A stretch of 14,496 nt of DNA, from contig CAZFPO010000072.1 of the NCBI GenBank assembly GCA_964521105.1, positions 1 to 14,496 of the forward strand. Direction: 5' to 3'. Position numbers and translations under genes: made by a program. Positions 1-7,473 of this stretch are shown here, one piece after another (position 1 is the stretch's first letter; every line of letters begins with the position of its first letter). Source of the DNA: JAQUGA01 sp964521105. GTDB lineage: Bacteria > Bacteroidota > Bacteroidia > Bacteroidales > WCHB1-69. The notes under the pieces were generated by a model. It saw only the letters and a list, made by a program, of their open reading frames with translations, was not told the origin of the DNA and searched no databases.

Positions 1-2
1 AT

Positions 3-53
3 CTAAAAGAACTTACAGATGTCCTACAAAACGTAAATGGGTGTCAAAATTGA
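3..53 (+). CDS. possible C-terminal end of an upstream gene
   Basis: The frame beginning at base 3 is open from the window edge to a TGA at 51-53 and reads LKELTDVLQNVNGCQN, which looks like the amphipathic C-terminal end of a protein. Another frame (from base 2) is also open to about base 88, so the choice rests only on composition. If real, it lies about 130 bases upstream of the receptor gene on the same strand. The family cannot be told from 16 residues. Confidence 0.2.
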   Translation, partial: LKELTDVLQNVNGCQN

Positions 54-187
54 ACACCAATGAATATACAAAAGTACCCTATTTATAAACTTTCAACCTT
101 TTCTTAGATTAGAGCCAAAAATTTTAAACCAATTAGTATTGTGCTCATCAAATCTTCAATTTAGTTATTATCCCATCAAAAAGCATC

Positions 188-2104
188 ATGAAAATAATAT
201 TAACATTCCTATTTTTAAGCTTTTGCGTTTTTCAATCTAATTTATTTGCACAGAATCCTGAAAAAACCGATTCAATTCATAGCTTAAACGAGGTTGTAAT
301 TACATCGTCAAAAGTATCTAAGTTGCTCGAAAATTCTGCTGAGATAATTCGGATTATTGATGCAAAAGAAATTGCAAAATTAAATGCAGGCAATATGGCC
401 GAAGTGCTAAACCACATCACTGGGATTCATATCGAAGGTGGAACTGGAAGCGGTTTACCGAACCGAAGTATCATAAACATGAACGGTTTTCCAGCCAATT
501 ACAATTTAGTTTTGATTGATGGTGTCCGTCTATTGTCCGATCATATTCACACGGGATAAAATTTGGAGTTAATTCCTGTAGAGTGCATCGAACGCATCGA
601 AATTATCCGCGGAGCATCTTCATCGCAATATGGCTCAGATGCTATGGGCGGAATAATTAATATCATCACAAAAAGTGGCAGTGAAAAGACACACTATGGT
701 TTAAATATTTCTCAAGCTTCATTTAATACTACAAATGGAGGCATATCAGTTTTAACACCAGTAAATGAACAAGTTCGCATTTCAATGTTTGCTAATTGGG
801 AACAGTCGGATGGCGTTGAAATTATTGCACCAGTAAACCGAATAGGTAAAATGGGGTATAATCAATTTTCGATAATGAATAAAACTGAGGCAAAAATATC
901 CAATAAACTTTCAGCATTTTTAAACACAATGTACGTTAGTAATCGCATGGAATTTTCGAATGATAAAAAAAATGCCAGTTTATTTATTCCAACGATTGGA
1001 ACAAATTATACTCTTTCTGATAAATTTTTGATTCACACCCAAGTCTCCATGTCGATTTGGGAAGCAGAACAGAATATGGAACTTATCAAACTAATTCAAC
1101 CCGAATTATTTGTATACTACACTGGCATTAAACATAATACTATTCAGATTGGTGCGGATTATAAATACAATTATTACAGTCGGTCAAAAGTATTAGGGAA
1201 TGATCAAACTTCGATTGGTTTATACATTCAGGACGAGTATGAAATATTTAAACATTTTGTATTAATGGGAGCTTTACGAATTGATAAAGTAGATGAATTA
1301 GCTGAAGTATTATCACCAAAATTTGCAATATTATTTAAACCCAACCAAAAAATTCATTGGCGAATTTCTGCTTCGCGCGGATTTCACACTCCTACTGTTC
1401 AAGAAAAGCATGAAGAAGCTTACGGTCATAGCGGAAGAGCTCTCCGTTTTGGAAATCCTGACTTAAAGCCAGAATACAGCACTACGTATAATACAGGTGT
1501 CGAATTATTTATAAACAAGTATTTTTCGACCTACTTTAATGCTTACTATAGTTCAATCGACAACATGATAGTTCCTGTATACAAAGGTGTTTGGTATCAA
1601 GATTCGACAAAAGATGTGTGGATGCGTCAAAACATTCATCATGCTAACATTTGGGGATACGAAGGATTCGTTCAATTTAAATGGAACGAAAAAATTAAAT
1701 TGGAAACTGGCTATAGTTTTTCGGACAATATCAATAATTCAACACAGCGACAACTCCCCTATTCGCCAGGTTCGGCTTTTATTGCTAAAGGACAATTTTC
1801 GCAAAAAATCAACTCAGATATTAAAGTGGAAGGATTTATCAATTATCGTTTTGTTCATGGTCGCAGGGCATGGAACTGGAAACCAGCTAGTGGTGAAGCC
1901 ATCGATAATTTAGATGGAATGATTACCAAACTCAACGATTATCAAAAACTTGATGCAGGAATTTCTTTGAAATTCAACAATAAATATACTGTTTACAGTG
2001 GATTTTATAACATTTTGGCTAATAAAATTGAAACCCTCGATGATGCCTATACCGTGTTTGCTGGTAAAACTTTGTTTAGAATTGGGTATAAAATGTTTTT
2101 ATAA
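188..2104 (+). pseudogene. TonB-dependent outer-membrane receptor, interrupted by an in-frame TAA
   Basis: The frame encodes a BtuB/SusC-superfamily receptor for TonB-driven uptake across the outer membrane. The start is ATG at 188, with a signal peptide of about 21 residues ending LFA|QN and a TonB-box-like LNEVVITSSK at 33-42. The plug domain follows (about 44-162; AEVLNHITGI, NLVLIDGVR, RIEIIRG, YGSDAMGG, NIITK). A 22-strand-type barrel fills the rest, with the conserved GNPDLKPE at 422-429 and a terminal aromatic-rich strand ending YKMFL. Codon 124 (557-559) is TAA. The same frame then continues unbroken for 514 codons to a TAA at 2102-2104, giving 638 residues in all, a normal length for small receptors. 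The second part has only a TTG (563) as a nearby start and no signal peptide, so it is unlikely to be a separate gene. A CAA-to-TAA change would explain the break; sequencing error is the alternative. The substrate cannot be deduced, and no cobalamin riboswitch is visible upstream. Confidence 0.88.
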
Positions 2105-2135
2105 ATTAACACTACTGACCGATTAAAAGTTTGAG

Positions 2136-2192
2136 ACCTCCTTCGGCGGTTAAAACCTCCTTCGGCGGTTAAAACCTCCTTCGGCGGTTAAA
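2136..2192. repeat. 19-bp tandem repeat, three perfect copies
   Basis: Three identical units of acctccttcggcggttaaa lie head to tail at 2136-2154, 2155-2173 and 2174-2192. Each unit has an imperfectly palindromic core, CCTCCTTCGGCGG, containing C-TTCG-G, which in RNA would be a UUCG tetraloop closed by C-G. The array begins 32 bases after the receptor stop codon. Confidence 0.95.
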
Positions 2193-2199
2193 ATTCATC

Positions 2200-2215
2200 T
2201 CCGTCAGCCGACGGA
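2200..2215. repeat. 16-bp interrupted palindrome TCCGTC-agcc-GACGGA
   Basis: The arms are perfect 6-bp inverted repeats around the loop AGCC. It has the same overall form as the palindrome at 2481-2496; a common pattern TCCGYCAGCYGRCGGA covers both. It sits 7 bases after the 19-bp tandem array. Confidence 0.85.
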
Positions 2216-2301
2216 TACCAATGACAGAATTTAGCATCTGCCTCATTTCCAATTTGTTATAAATTTTCAAAATTTTTATATTTGAAACAAGTTTTCTTAC
2301 C

Positions 2302-2325
2302 ACTTTTTTGCTTGATCAAAAAAGT
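2302..2325. repeat. 9-bp perfect inverted repeat, 6-base loop
   Basis: The arms are ACTTTTTTG (2302-2310) and CAAAAAAGT (2317-2325), separated by CTTGAT; the loop plus the following bases also contains the palindrome TTGATCAA. A second A-rich stretch with ATCAAG follows at 2327-2340. Very similar A/T hairpins are, as far as I recall, common between genes in Bacteroidota. A role as a bidirectional terminator between the two convergent genes is possible, since the arms supply T-runs on both strands, but the stem is weak. Confidence 0.75.
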
Positions 2326-2397
2326 TGCAAAAAAATCAAGAAAAAAATATCGCTATCCCCCCACAATAAGTTTTCATCTACAAATCTAAAAAAAGGG

Positions 2398-2416
2398 GTG
2401 ACTGCATGGCAGTCAC
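2398..2416. repeat. 8-bp perfect hairpin GTGACTGC-atg-GCAGTCAC
   Basis: A perfect 8-bp stem with a 3-base loop follows an A-run and GGGG. No T-run follows it directly on the plus strand (the next T-run is 2428-2432), so it is not a textbook terminator. On the minus strand it is followed by CCCC and then a T-run (2388-2394), so it could end transcripts arriving from the minus-strand gene. Confidence 0.75.
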
Positions 2417-2480
2417 GATGCAAGCACTTTTTATGATTTGTAACGATTCAACTTATTTCAAGCCAACGACACGCCCACGC

Positions 2481-2496
2481 TCCGCCAGCTGGCGGA
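2481..2496. repeat. perfect 16-bp palindrome TCCGCCAGCTGGCGGA
   Basis: The sequence equals its own reverse complement over 16 bases and is far richer in GC than its surroundings. It is related to the palindrome at 2200-2215, so it is probably one of a dispersed family in this genome. It could be a protein-binding site or a REP-like relic. Confidence 0.85.
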
Positions 2497-2611
2497 TTCA
2501 TTTGCCACCGCACAAGTTTAGCAGTTTTAGTATTTTTAGTTTTCAAAGGAATCCTCTCTACGTTCGGATGTATCTGTTTGATTACGCTATCGCGGTTGCT
2601 TCGCTTAGGCG

Positions 2612-2642
2612 AACCCGAAACACAAAACCCGAAACTCGAAAC
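2612..2642. repeat. short direct repeat AACCCGAAAC
   Basis: AACCCGAAAC occurs at 2612-2621 and 2626-2635 and is followed by TCGAAAC at 2636-2642, giving a small GAAAC-rich direct repeat array. Immediately upstream a TTCGC/GCGAA stem (2600-2604 with 2609-2613) is present. The array supports reading this interval as a patchwork of low-complexity repeats rather than a gene. Confidence 0.6.
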
Positions 2643-2764
2643 AATGAATCCGTTGACTCAGGGCATCGCTTTACAAACTGTCATCAACTCTTTATTTTCA
2701 AAAAATTTCGAATAACTTCTCTGAATTACAAGGCTTTTGGTGAGTTCAGTAATGATAAATTATC

Positions 2765-2810
2765 AATCATCAGAGTCCCTATTAGGATACTCTAATAACG
2801 TTATATCCTA
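2765..2810 (+). repeat. dispersed stem-loop repeat, copy A (partial)
   Basis: Begins with AATCATCAGAGTCC, then the loop CTATTA and the 3' arm GGATACTCTAATA. AGAGT pairs perfectly with ACTCT, CC with GG, and two bases (AT) are bulged on the 3' arm. The similarity to copies B and C stops after the stem-loop. A second, competing inverted repeat, TAGGATA (2783-2789) with TATCCTA (2804-2810), surrounds the palindrome TAACGTTA. It lies 19 bases beyond the stop codon of the minus-strand T9SS gene. Confidence 0.75.
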
Positions 2811-2829
2811 AAAAGCTGGTGAGTGTAAA

Positions 2830-3786
2830 TTAATCGACAACTTCAACCAAAACCGATCCACATTCAACATTATCATAAATCAATTTAATCAAGTAAACAC
2901 CTTTTGTCATCGGACCTTTGTTAATGACAAAATTATCACAATTGAAATCTTTTTGAGTTTGCATTAATTTGCCTTGTAAGTTATACACTTTTGATTCAAC
3001 TACGTTATATTTTTTATCCAATTTGATAGTTGTTTGAGCTTTAAAGGGATTTGGAAAAGCTATTGCTTTATTTTTCAAATCTGAGTTATTCCAAATTCCT
3101 CCACCAAAATCAACCGAATACAATCGAATATTATCAATCATCCAGCCCTCTTTATTGGTTTGATTTCCATCGCTAATAAAATTAAAACGCAAGATGGTAG
3201 TATCTGTATCCCAAATATTATTTTTAACAGGCATAGTAAAATTAGTAATTCTAGTAGTTACCCATCCATCCGATTTGCCTGAAAAGCCAAAATTTCCATT
3301 TATTAAACTATCGTGATGATTATAAATATTCAGTGAAACATCGTCACCAAAAAACAGGGTTCCAAAACCCGGAATTTGGTCATCGTCAATAATATTATTC
3401 CAAGTTGCCCCCCTATCGTACGAAACCGTAATAAAGCCTCCATCTTTTAGAGTGTCGGTGTCAAATTTATGTTGAAATTCAACGCTGACACTATAAGGAT
3501 ACCATTCTACATTTTCAGCACTTAGATATAAGTCAAAGTAAGAATAATTATTTGAAGGATAACTATTTATTGTATCCGTAGCCAATGCATTTGGAACCGA
3601 AAAAGCGGTATCAAAAAAGTTTTTTGAAGGCGTTCCAATTTGCCAGATATTCTCGGGAATATCATACATTATCACTTCAACTAAAGGTTTTTCAAACGTA
3701 ATGGTATCCCATGTATAAATTGGATATTGGGCAAATAATAAAATATTGCAAAAAAATAAAATACCAGACAGAAAATATTTTTTCAT
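2830..3786 (-). CDS. secreted protein, MAM/immune-inhibitor-A-like jelly-roll with T9SS type A tail
   Basis: The 318-residue protein starts at the ATG at 3784-3786. A longer frame reaches a TTG at 3817-3819, but that codon is part of the promoter's -7 box, and the inner ATG is followed directly by a good signal peptide (MKKYF... ending LLFAQ, about 20 residues). Residues 21-240 look like a beta-sandwich of the MAM / immune-inhibitor-A accessory type: SVSVEFQHKFDT, a GGFITVSYDRGATW strand pair, SGKSDGWVTTRI, LRFNFISDG, and EGWMIDNIRLY near the end. These signatures are typical of carbohydrate- or protein-contacting accessory domains. From about 243, AFPNPFKAQTTI...KVYNLQGKL...KGVYLIKL is a type A sorting domain, which directs export by T9SS and anchoring or release at the surface. 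No catalytic motif is seen. It is a single-gene unit, convergent with the receptor gene, with stem-loop copies A and B on either side. Confidence 0.87.
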   Translation of the reverse strand: MKKYFLSGILFFCNILLFAQYPIYTWDTITFEKPLVEVIMYDIPENIWQIGTPSKNFFDTAFSVPNALATDTINSYPSNNYSYFDLYLSAENVEWYPYSVSVEFQHKFDTDTLKDGGFITVSYDRGATWNNIIDDDQIPGFGTLFFGDDVSLNIYNHHDSLINGNFGFSGKSDGWVTTRITNFTMPVKNNIWDTDTTILRFNFISDGNQTNKEGWMIDNIRLYSVDFGGGIWNNSDLKNKAIAFPNPFKAQTTIKLDKKYNVVESKVYNLQGKLMQTQKDFNCDNFVINKGPMTKGVYLIKLIYDNVECGSVLVEVVD

Positions 3787-3816
3787 AAAAAATTGAATTT
3801 GAATAAATACTAAATG

Positions 3817-3851
3817 CAAATTTACTCTATTCTTAAATAAATTATCTCAAA
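3817..3851 (-). promoter_or_regulatory. Bacteroidota-type promoter for the minus-strand T9SS gene
   Basis: Read on the minus strand, TTTG (3851-3848) is followed after 23 bases by TAAATTTG (3824-3817), a perfect TAnnTTTG -7 box. Transcription would begin near 3810, about 24 bases before the ATG at 3786. The spacer is slightly long. This placement decides the start codon of the gene, since the longer frame's TTG lies within the -7 box. Confidence 0.6.
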
Positions 3852-3877
3852 AATCAAATATTTTACATCAACAATCA

Positions 3878-3960
3878 AATCATCAGAGTCCCTTTTAGGA
3901 GACTATGATGGCAAAATAGTAATAAACCCTTTGTCGCGATGGTTACAAAATAGTGGCGTC
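3878..3960 (+). repeat. dispersed stem-loop repeat, copy B (full length)
   Basis: AATCATCAGAGTCC (3878-3891), loop CTTTTA and 3' arm GGAGACTATGATG (3898-3910) form an imperfect hairpin: CATCA/TGATG, one mismatch, AGT/ACT, a 2-base bulge, CC/GG. The following about 50 bases (GGCAAAATAGTAATAAACCC, TTTGTC, ATGGT, AAAATA, TGG, GTC) align with the same part of copy C at roughly three quarters identity by eye. It lies 54 bases upstream of the minus-strand gene's -7 box. Confidence 0.8.
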
Positions 3961-4237
3961 TCGGCTCCGATCGACGACCAAAAAACTTGATTAATAACCA
4001 TAAAAAGGTTTAATTTAGGACTATATTAAAAACTAATTCAGATTATTAGCGATACTTTACTACGAAAAACAACATAATATTAATACGAAAATTATTACAT
4101 ACCAAATAAACAATTTGAATCAAATCACTTCTTATTTATAGTAAAAGAAAAGGCAACACTTTTATAAACAAAAATGGCTTTTACAGCCAAAATACATTAA
4201 ACTTATACATCAATTCACAAAATAATCATATTTTTAC
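3961..4237. other. AT-rich intergenic, no recognisable feature
   Basis: Between stem-loop copy B and the promoter of the large operon there is about 280 bases of AT-rich sequence. No open frame of note, RNA gene, repeat or strong hairpin was seen. The first 20 bases (with CTCCGATCGACG) are GC-richer and may still belong to the repeat element. Confidence 0.5.
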
Positions 4238-4268
4238 TTGCAAGTTATATTGCATTGTACTATCTTTG
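4238..4268 (+). promoter_or_regulatory. Bacteroidota-type promoter of the four-gene secreted-protein operon
   Basis: TTG (4238-4240, in context ACTTGC) is followed after 20 bases by TATCTTTG (4261-4268), a perfect TAnnTTTG -7 box. Expected transcription start is near 4275, about 40 bases before the ATG at 4315. This is the best promoter match in the window, and no comparable site is seen before the next three genes. Confidence 0.7.
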
Positions 4269-4314
4269 CTTCGGATAAAAAATTTCAATTATTAATTTAA
4301 TAGCGATTACGTCT

Positions 4315-7300
4315 ATGAAAACAAAATTTCTTGTATTTACTTGTTTACACCTTCTATTTAATTTTTCAATGTCTCAAATTTCACAAACAACCATCAATAC
4401 TAAGACAAATGAAGCCAATCAAAAAAAATTATTGATTTTTGATTCTATTAACTCATCTTACAATATTTTAGACAATAACAATAATAAAGTAAATACATCC
4501 TTCACCCCTACGAGAGTGAATAGCTCTTCAAATGCATACAGCATGACCGTGAGCCAACAAAATGCTTTATCAACAAATAAGGACTTGAATTTAATAATGT
4601 TGACCCACCGAGGAGGTCCAGTAAATGGAACTGGCGGACAAATCATTTCATCGTATTCCATTAACGGCGGAACTTCATGGGACACCGTTAACATTGTTTA
4701 TGATGGAAATCCTAATCTAGGTAGATTTCCATCGGGTGTAATATATAATCCTCAAGGGAATACGAATGTAAACAATGCTTGGGCTGTGGTTGCAGGACCA
4801 GCACTTACATCAAATGGAAGTAATTGGGGGTACGATTATTTCGCAATGAAAAGATTTGGTACAACCACACCAATAAAGTATGTAAAAGATCATTTAAATA
4901 ACAAGCGACTATGTAGAAATAACATGCAAGCAACTAACGCAGGAACATTTTGGATGACCGGAGATGCACATACCGACAATGGCACTGTATATACTGGGTA
5001 TAATCATGTTTTATGGAAAGGTGTTTTTAATTTAGGAAACATAACATGGACGGATCAAATAATTTCTCCGAATTTATTAATAAAACCTTCTTTAGGCGTG
5101 CCAGCAGGAAGACCTACTTCAAGTGTAGCGTTTTCGGAAGATGGTCAGATTGGTTATTTTATTACATTTGGAATACCTGCTGGAACGAACCTTTATTACC
5201 ATCGTCCCATTGTCAAAAAAACAATTAATGGAGGGCAGACATGGGTTGATTTGCCTGACTTTAATTTTTCGAACTTAAATCAATTTTCACAACATTTGCC
5301 ACATACCAGCCAAGGAAATGTGGCACCCAATTTTGACTACATTAAAGATGCTATAGTGGACAAAAATGGACAATTACACATTCTATCATTTATTATTGGA
5401 GGTACATCAACAAGTATAGATTCAATTGATTACTTTGTTCCAATCTCAAATTTGAAATCATATTTATTCGATATTTACACTACTGATACTGGCTGGGAAG
5501 CCGAATTAGTAGATATTGTTAAAGCAATGGATGTTACATTCGCTTTTGGCGATTTAACATTTGAAGCAAGACCACAGATGGCAATCTCAACAGATAGGTC
5601 TAAAATATTTTATACTTGGTCTGATACTCAACCAAATATGAGTACTTCTAACGAATATCCAAATCTTATTATCAGTGCATTTGATGTTGACACTAAAGCC
5701 CGAACTGAGTCCTTTAATGTAACAAATAATACCGAACACTCAGGTAAAGCATACTTGCACACAACAGCACCACAAGCATGGCAATATGACACAACATTTA
5801 TTATCCACAATGTAATAACTGAACTTGGGAATAGTGATATTACCCCTGTATCCTATCTTTATTTACAAGGAATTCAAATCCACGAATCGGACTTTAAGTA
5901 TGTACCTGTATCGTATGCAGTTATAAACTCAAACGCTGGTGGATTATCCGCATCTGTCAATAATGTGCCCATAAATACATTTTCTAAACAGTTAAAAGGA
6001 ACTTCTGTAACCTTTAATGCCAATCCTTATTCAGGCTATTCGGTTAAACAATGGAAGGTAAATGACACCATTGTTGTAGGCAACCATACAAATACACTTG
6101 TGTTAAACAACATACAAAATCGCATTCACGTTACTGTTGAATATGATTATTTGGTTACTTTCTCCGTCATAGATGGCAATGGGACCATAACTGCAACTGA
6201 CAATGGCAATACAATTAATTCAGGAACATCCATAATATCCGGACAAAACATTGTTTTTACAGCAAATCCAAATGTTGATTATGTTGTTCGGGAATGGAAA
6301 CACAATGGGTTTGTCGTTACAGGGAACACTAGTAACACATATTCTATTAACAACATCCTTTCATCAGCCGATGTTACGGTTGAATTCAGACATCAAAACT
6401 CATCATTATTGACTTTTGATGTTAACGGAGGAAACGGAACAATTTCTGCTAGCGTTGATGGCTTCAATACATTAACAAACAGCTATATAGAAAACGGAAA
6501 AGACATCACTTTTAATGCTATCCCTGCAAATGGATACCGAATTAAAAATTGGAAGTTAAATAATACTATCGTTCAAGGAAACACTTCAACATCATTTGTA
6601 TTAAACAATATTCAACAAACATCGGATGTAAGAGTAGAGTTTGAACAAATAACACACATGGTCACATTCAGTGTAATAGGTGGTAATGGTTCTTTGGTTG
6701 CGTCTTACAATAGCAGCATCATTTCGAATAATAGTCAAATACCTCAAGGTGCTAACATACAGTTTAATGCCAATCCATTGTCAAACTATCATGTAAAAGA
6801 ATGGAAGTTAAACGATGCAGTGGTTTTTGGTAATACCTCAAATATTTTTACTGTAAATAATTTGCAAGCAGACATCATAGTTACCGTAGAGTATGAAGAG
6901 ACAATTTACAATTATTACAACGTATCATACTCTGTTTATGGCGGTAACGGAAATTTATCGGCAATAGTTGATGGAACATATATATCCCCAGGTTCCTCAG
7001 TTCAAGCTAATAAGGATGTTGTTTTCACAGCAATGCCAAACAACAATTTTGTTGTAAAAGAGTGGAAATTAAACAATGCTGCAATTTACGGTAATACTGG
7101 CAATAATTATACGCTTTCAAATCTTCAAGAACATTCAACAGTATCCGTTGAATTTAAACCCAACGATATCCGCATTGATGAAAATGGAAATTCCAGTATA
7201 GTAATTTACCCCAATCCCTTCGTCAATATTTTTTACATCCTATCTAATAATTTCTTCAAAATGGAAGTTTTGAATATCCAAGGCAAAGTGGTTGTTGAAA

Positions 7301-7422
7301 AACTAATCGAAAGCGGATTAAATGAAATAGACATGAGTGCTCATCAAGCTGGAGTTTATATTATAAAACTCAGCAATAATGATGAAAGACATATTTTTAA
7401 AATCAATAAACTAAGGGAATAG
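4315..7422 (+). CDS. large surface protein: Asp-box (sialidase-like) head, five InlB-type repeats, T9SS tail
   Basis: The 1035-residue protein has a signal peptide (MKTKFLVF... to about residue 20, MSQ). Residues about 24-530 are beta-rich and carry two bacterial-neuraminidase Asp-boxes, SINGGTSW (115-122) and TINGGQTW (303-310), which suggests a sialidase-like beta-propeller; catalytic residues of a true sialidase could not be placed. Residues 532-947 contain five repeats of about 80-87 residues (starting near 532, 613, 698, 783, 870). Their consensus is VTFSVxGGNGxLxA ... YxVKEWKLN ... GNTSN ... NNLQ ... VTVEF, i.e. divergent InlB B-repeat / Listeria-Bacteroides repeat stalks. From 963 (IVIYPNPFVN ... 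MEVLNIQGKV ... AGVYIIKL) there is a type A T9SS sorting domain. Likely role: a long surface adhesin or glycan-contacting protein. It is the first gene of an operon; the next gene starts 51 bases on. Confidence 0.88.
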   Translation: MKTKFLVFTCLHLLFNFSMSQISQTTINTKTNEANQKKLLIFDSINSSYNILDNNNNKVNTSFTPTRVNSSSNAYSMTVSQQNALSTNKDLNLIMLTHRGGPVNGTGGQIISSYSINGGTSWDTVNIVYDGNPNLGRFPSGVIYNPQGNTNVNNAWAVVAGPALTSNGSNWGYDYFAMKRFGTTTPIKYVKDHLNNKRLCRNNMQATNAGTFWMTGDAHTDNGTVYTGYNHVLWKGVFNLGNITWTDQIISPNLLIKPSLGVPAGRPTSSVAFSEDGQIGYFITFGIPAGTNLYYHRPIVKKTINGGQTWVDLPDFNFSNLNQFSQHLPHTSQGNVAPNFDYIKDAIVDKNGQLHILSFIIGGTSTSIDSIDYFVPISNLKSYLFDIYTTDTGWEAELVDIVKAMDVTFAFGDLTFEARPQMAISTDRSKIFYTWSDTQPNMSTSNEYPNLIISAFDVDTKARTESFNVTNNTEHSGKAYLHTTAPQAWQYDTTFIIHNVITELGNSDITPVSYLYLQGIQIHESDFKYVPVSYAVINSNAGGLSASVNNVPINTFSKQLKGTSVTFNANPYSGYSVKQWKVNDTIVVGNHTNTLVLNNIQNRIHVTVEYDYLVTFSVIDGNGTITATDNGNTINSGTSIISGQNIVFTANPNVDYVVREWKHNGFVVTGNTSNTYSINNILSSADVTVEFRHQNSSLLTFDVNGGNGTISASVDGFNTLTNSYIENGKDITFNAIPANGYRIKNWKLNNTIVQGNTSTSFVLNNIQQTSDVRVEFEQITHMVTFSVIGGNGSLVASYNSSIISNNSQIPQGANIQFNANPLSNYHVKEWKLNDAVVFGNTSNIFTVNNLQADIIVTVEYEETIYNYYNVSYSVYGGNGNLSAIVDGTYISPGSSVQANKDVVFTAMPNNNFVVKEWKLNNAAIYGNTGNNYTLSNLQEHSTVSVEFKPNDIRIDENGNSSIVIYPNPFVNIFYILSNNFFKMEVLNIQGKVVVEKLIESGLNEIDMSAHQAGVYIIKLSNNDERHIFKINKLRE
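5908..7155 (+). repeat. coding repeat array: five InlB-like units
   Basis: The DNA encoding residues 532-947 of the large surface protein is five diverged units of about 240-260 bases. Recognisable anchors in each unit are the codons for GGNG (or its variants AGG and DGNG), W-K-x-N about 50 residues later, GNT, and VEF/VEY at the end. Units 4 and 5 are the closest pair (both VKEWKLN followed by GNT); unit 1 is the most diverged. The first unit opens VSYAVINSNAGG. Confidence 0.85.
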
Positions 7423-7473
7423 TAACTTAAATCCGACAAACGAAAATACGAATGAAAAACATCAAACTTTAAT

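Larger units (their letters stand above)
2105..2829. other. gene-free, repeat-rich interval between convergent genes
   Basis: This 725-base stretch separates the 3' ends of the receptor gene and the minus-strand T9SS gene. It holds a 19-bp triple repeat (2136-2192), two related palindromes (2200-2215, 2481-2496), inverted repeats at 2302-2325 and 2398-2416, a short AACCCGAAAC direct repeat (2612-2642), and the first copy of a dispersed stem-loop (2765). GC-richer patches alternate with A/T runs. A 129-codon open frame at 2406-2795 exists, but it starts inside a hairpin, runs through the palindrome and repeats, has no signal or domain, and is judged spurious. No canonical hairpin-plus-T-run terminator was seen. 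Confidence 0.7.

Noticed and set aside
540..580. Recoding of TAA as a sense codon
   Set aside because: TAA ends many other genes in the window (for example at 2104, 9207, 10276, 11813), so a changed genetic code is not credible.
563..2104. The downstream part of the receptor as an independent gene starting at TTG
   Set aside because: It is in the same frame as the upstream part, starts mid-plug, and would lack a signal peptide and TonB box, so it could not work alone.
2136..2192. 19-bp tandem repeats as a CRISPR array
   Set aside because: The units are directly adjacent with no spacers and are too short; no cas gene is nearby.
2406..2795. 129-codon open frame on the plus strand
   Set aside because: It starts inside a hairpin, runs through the 16-bp palindrome, the GAAAC repeat and stem-loop copy A, and has no signal, domain or promoter.
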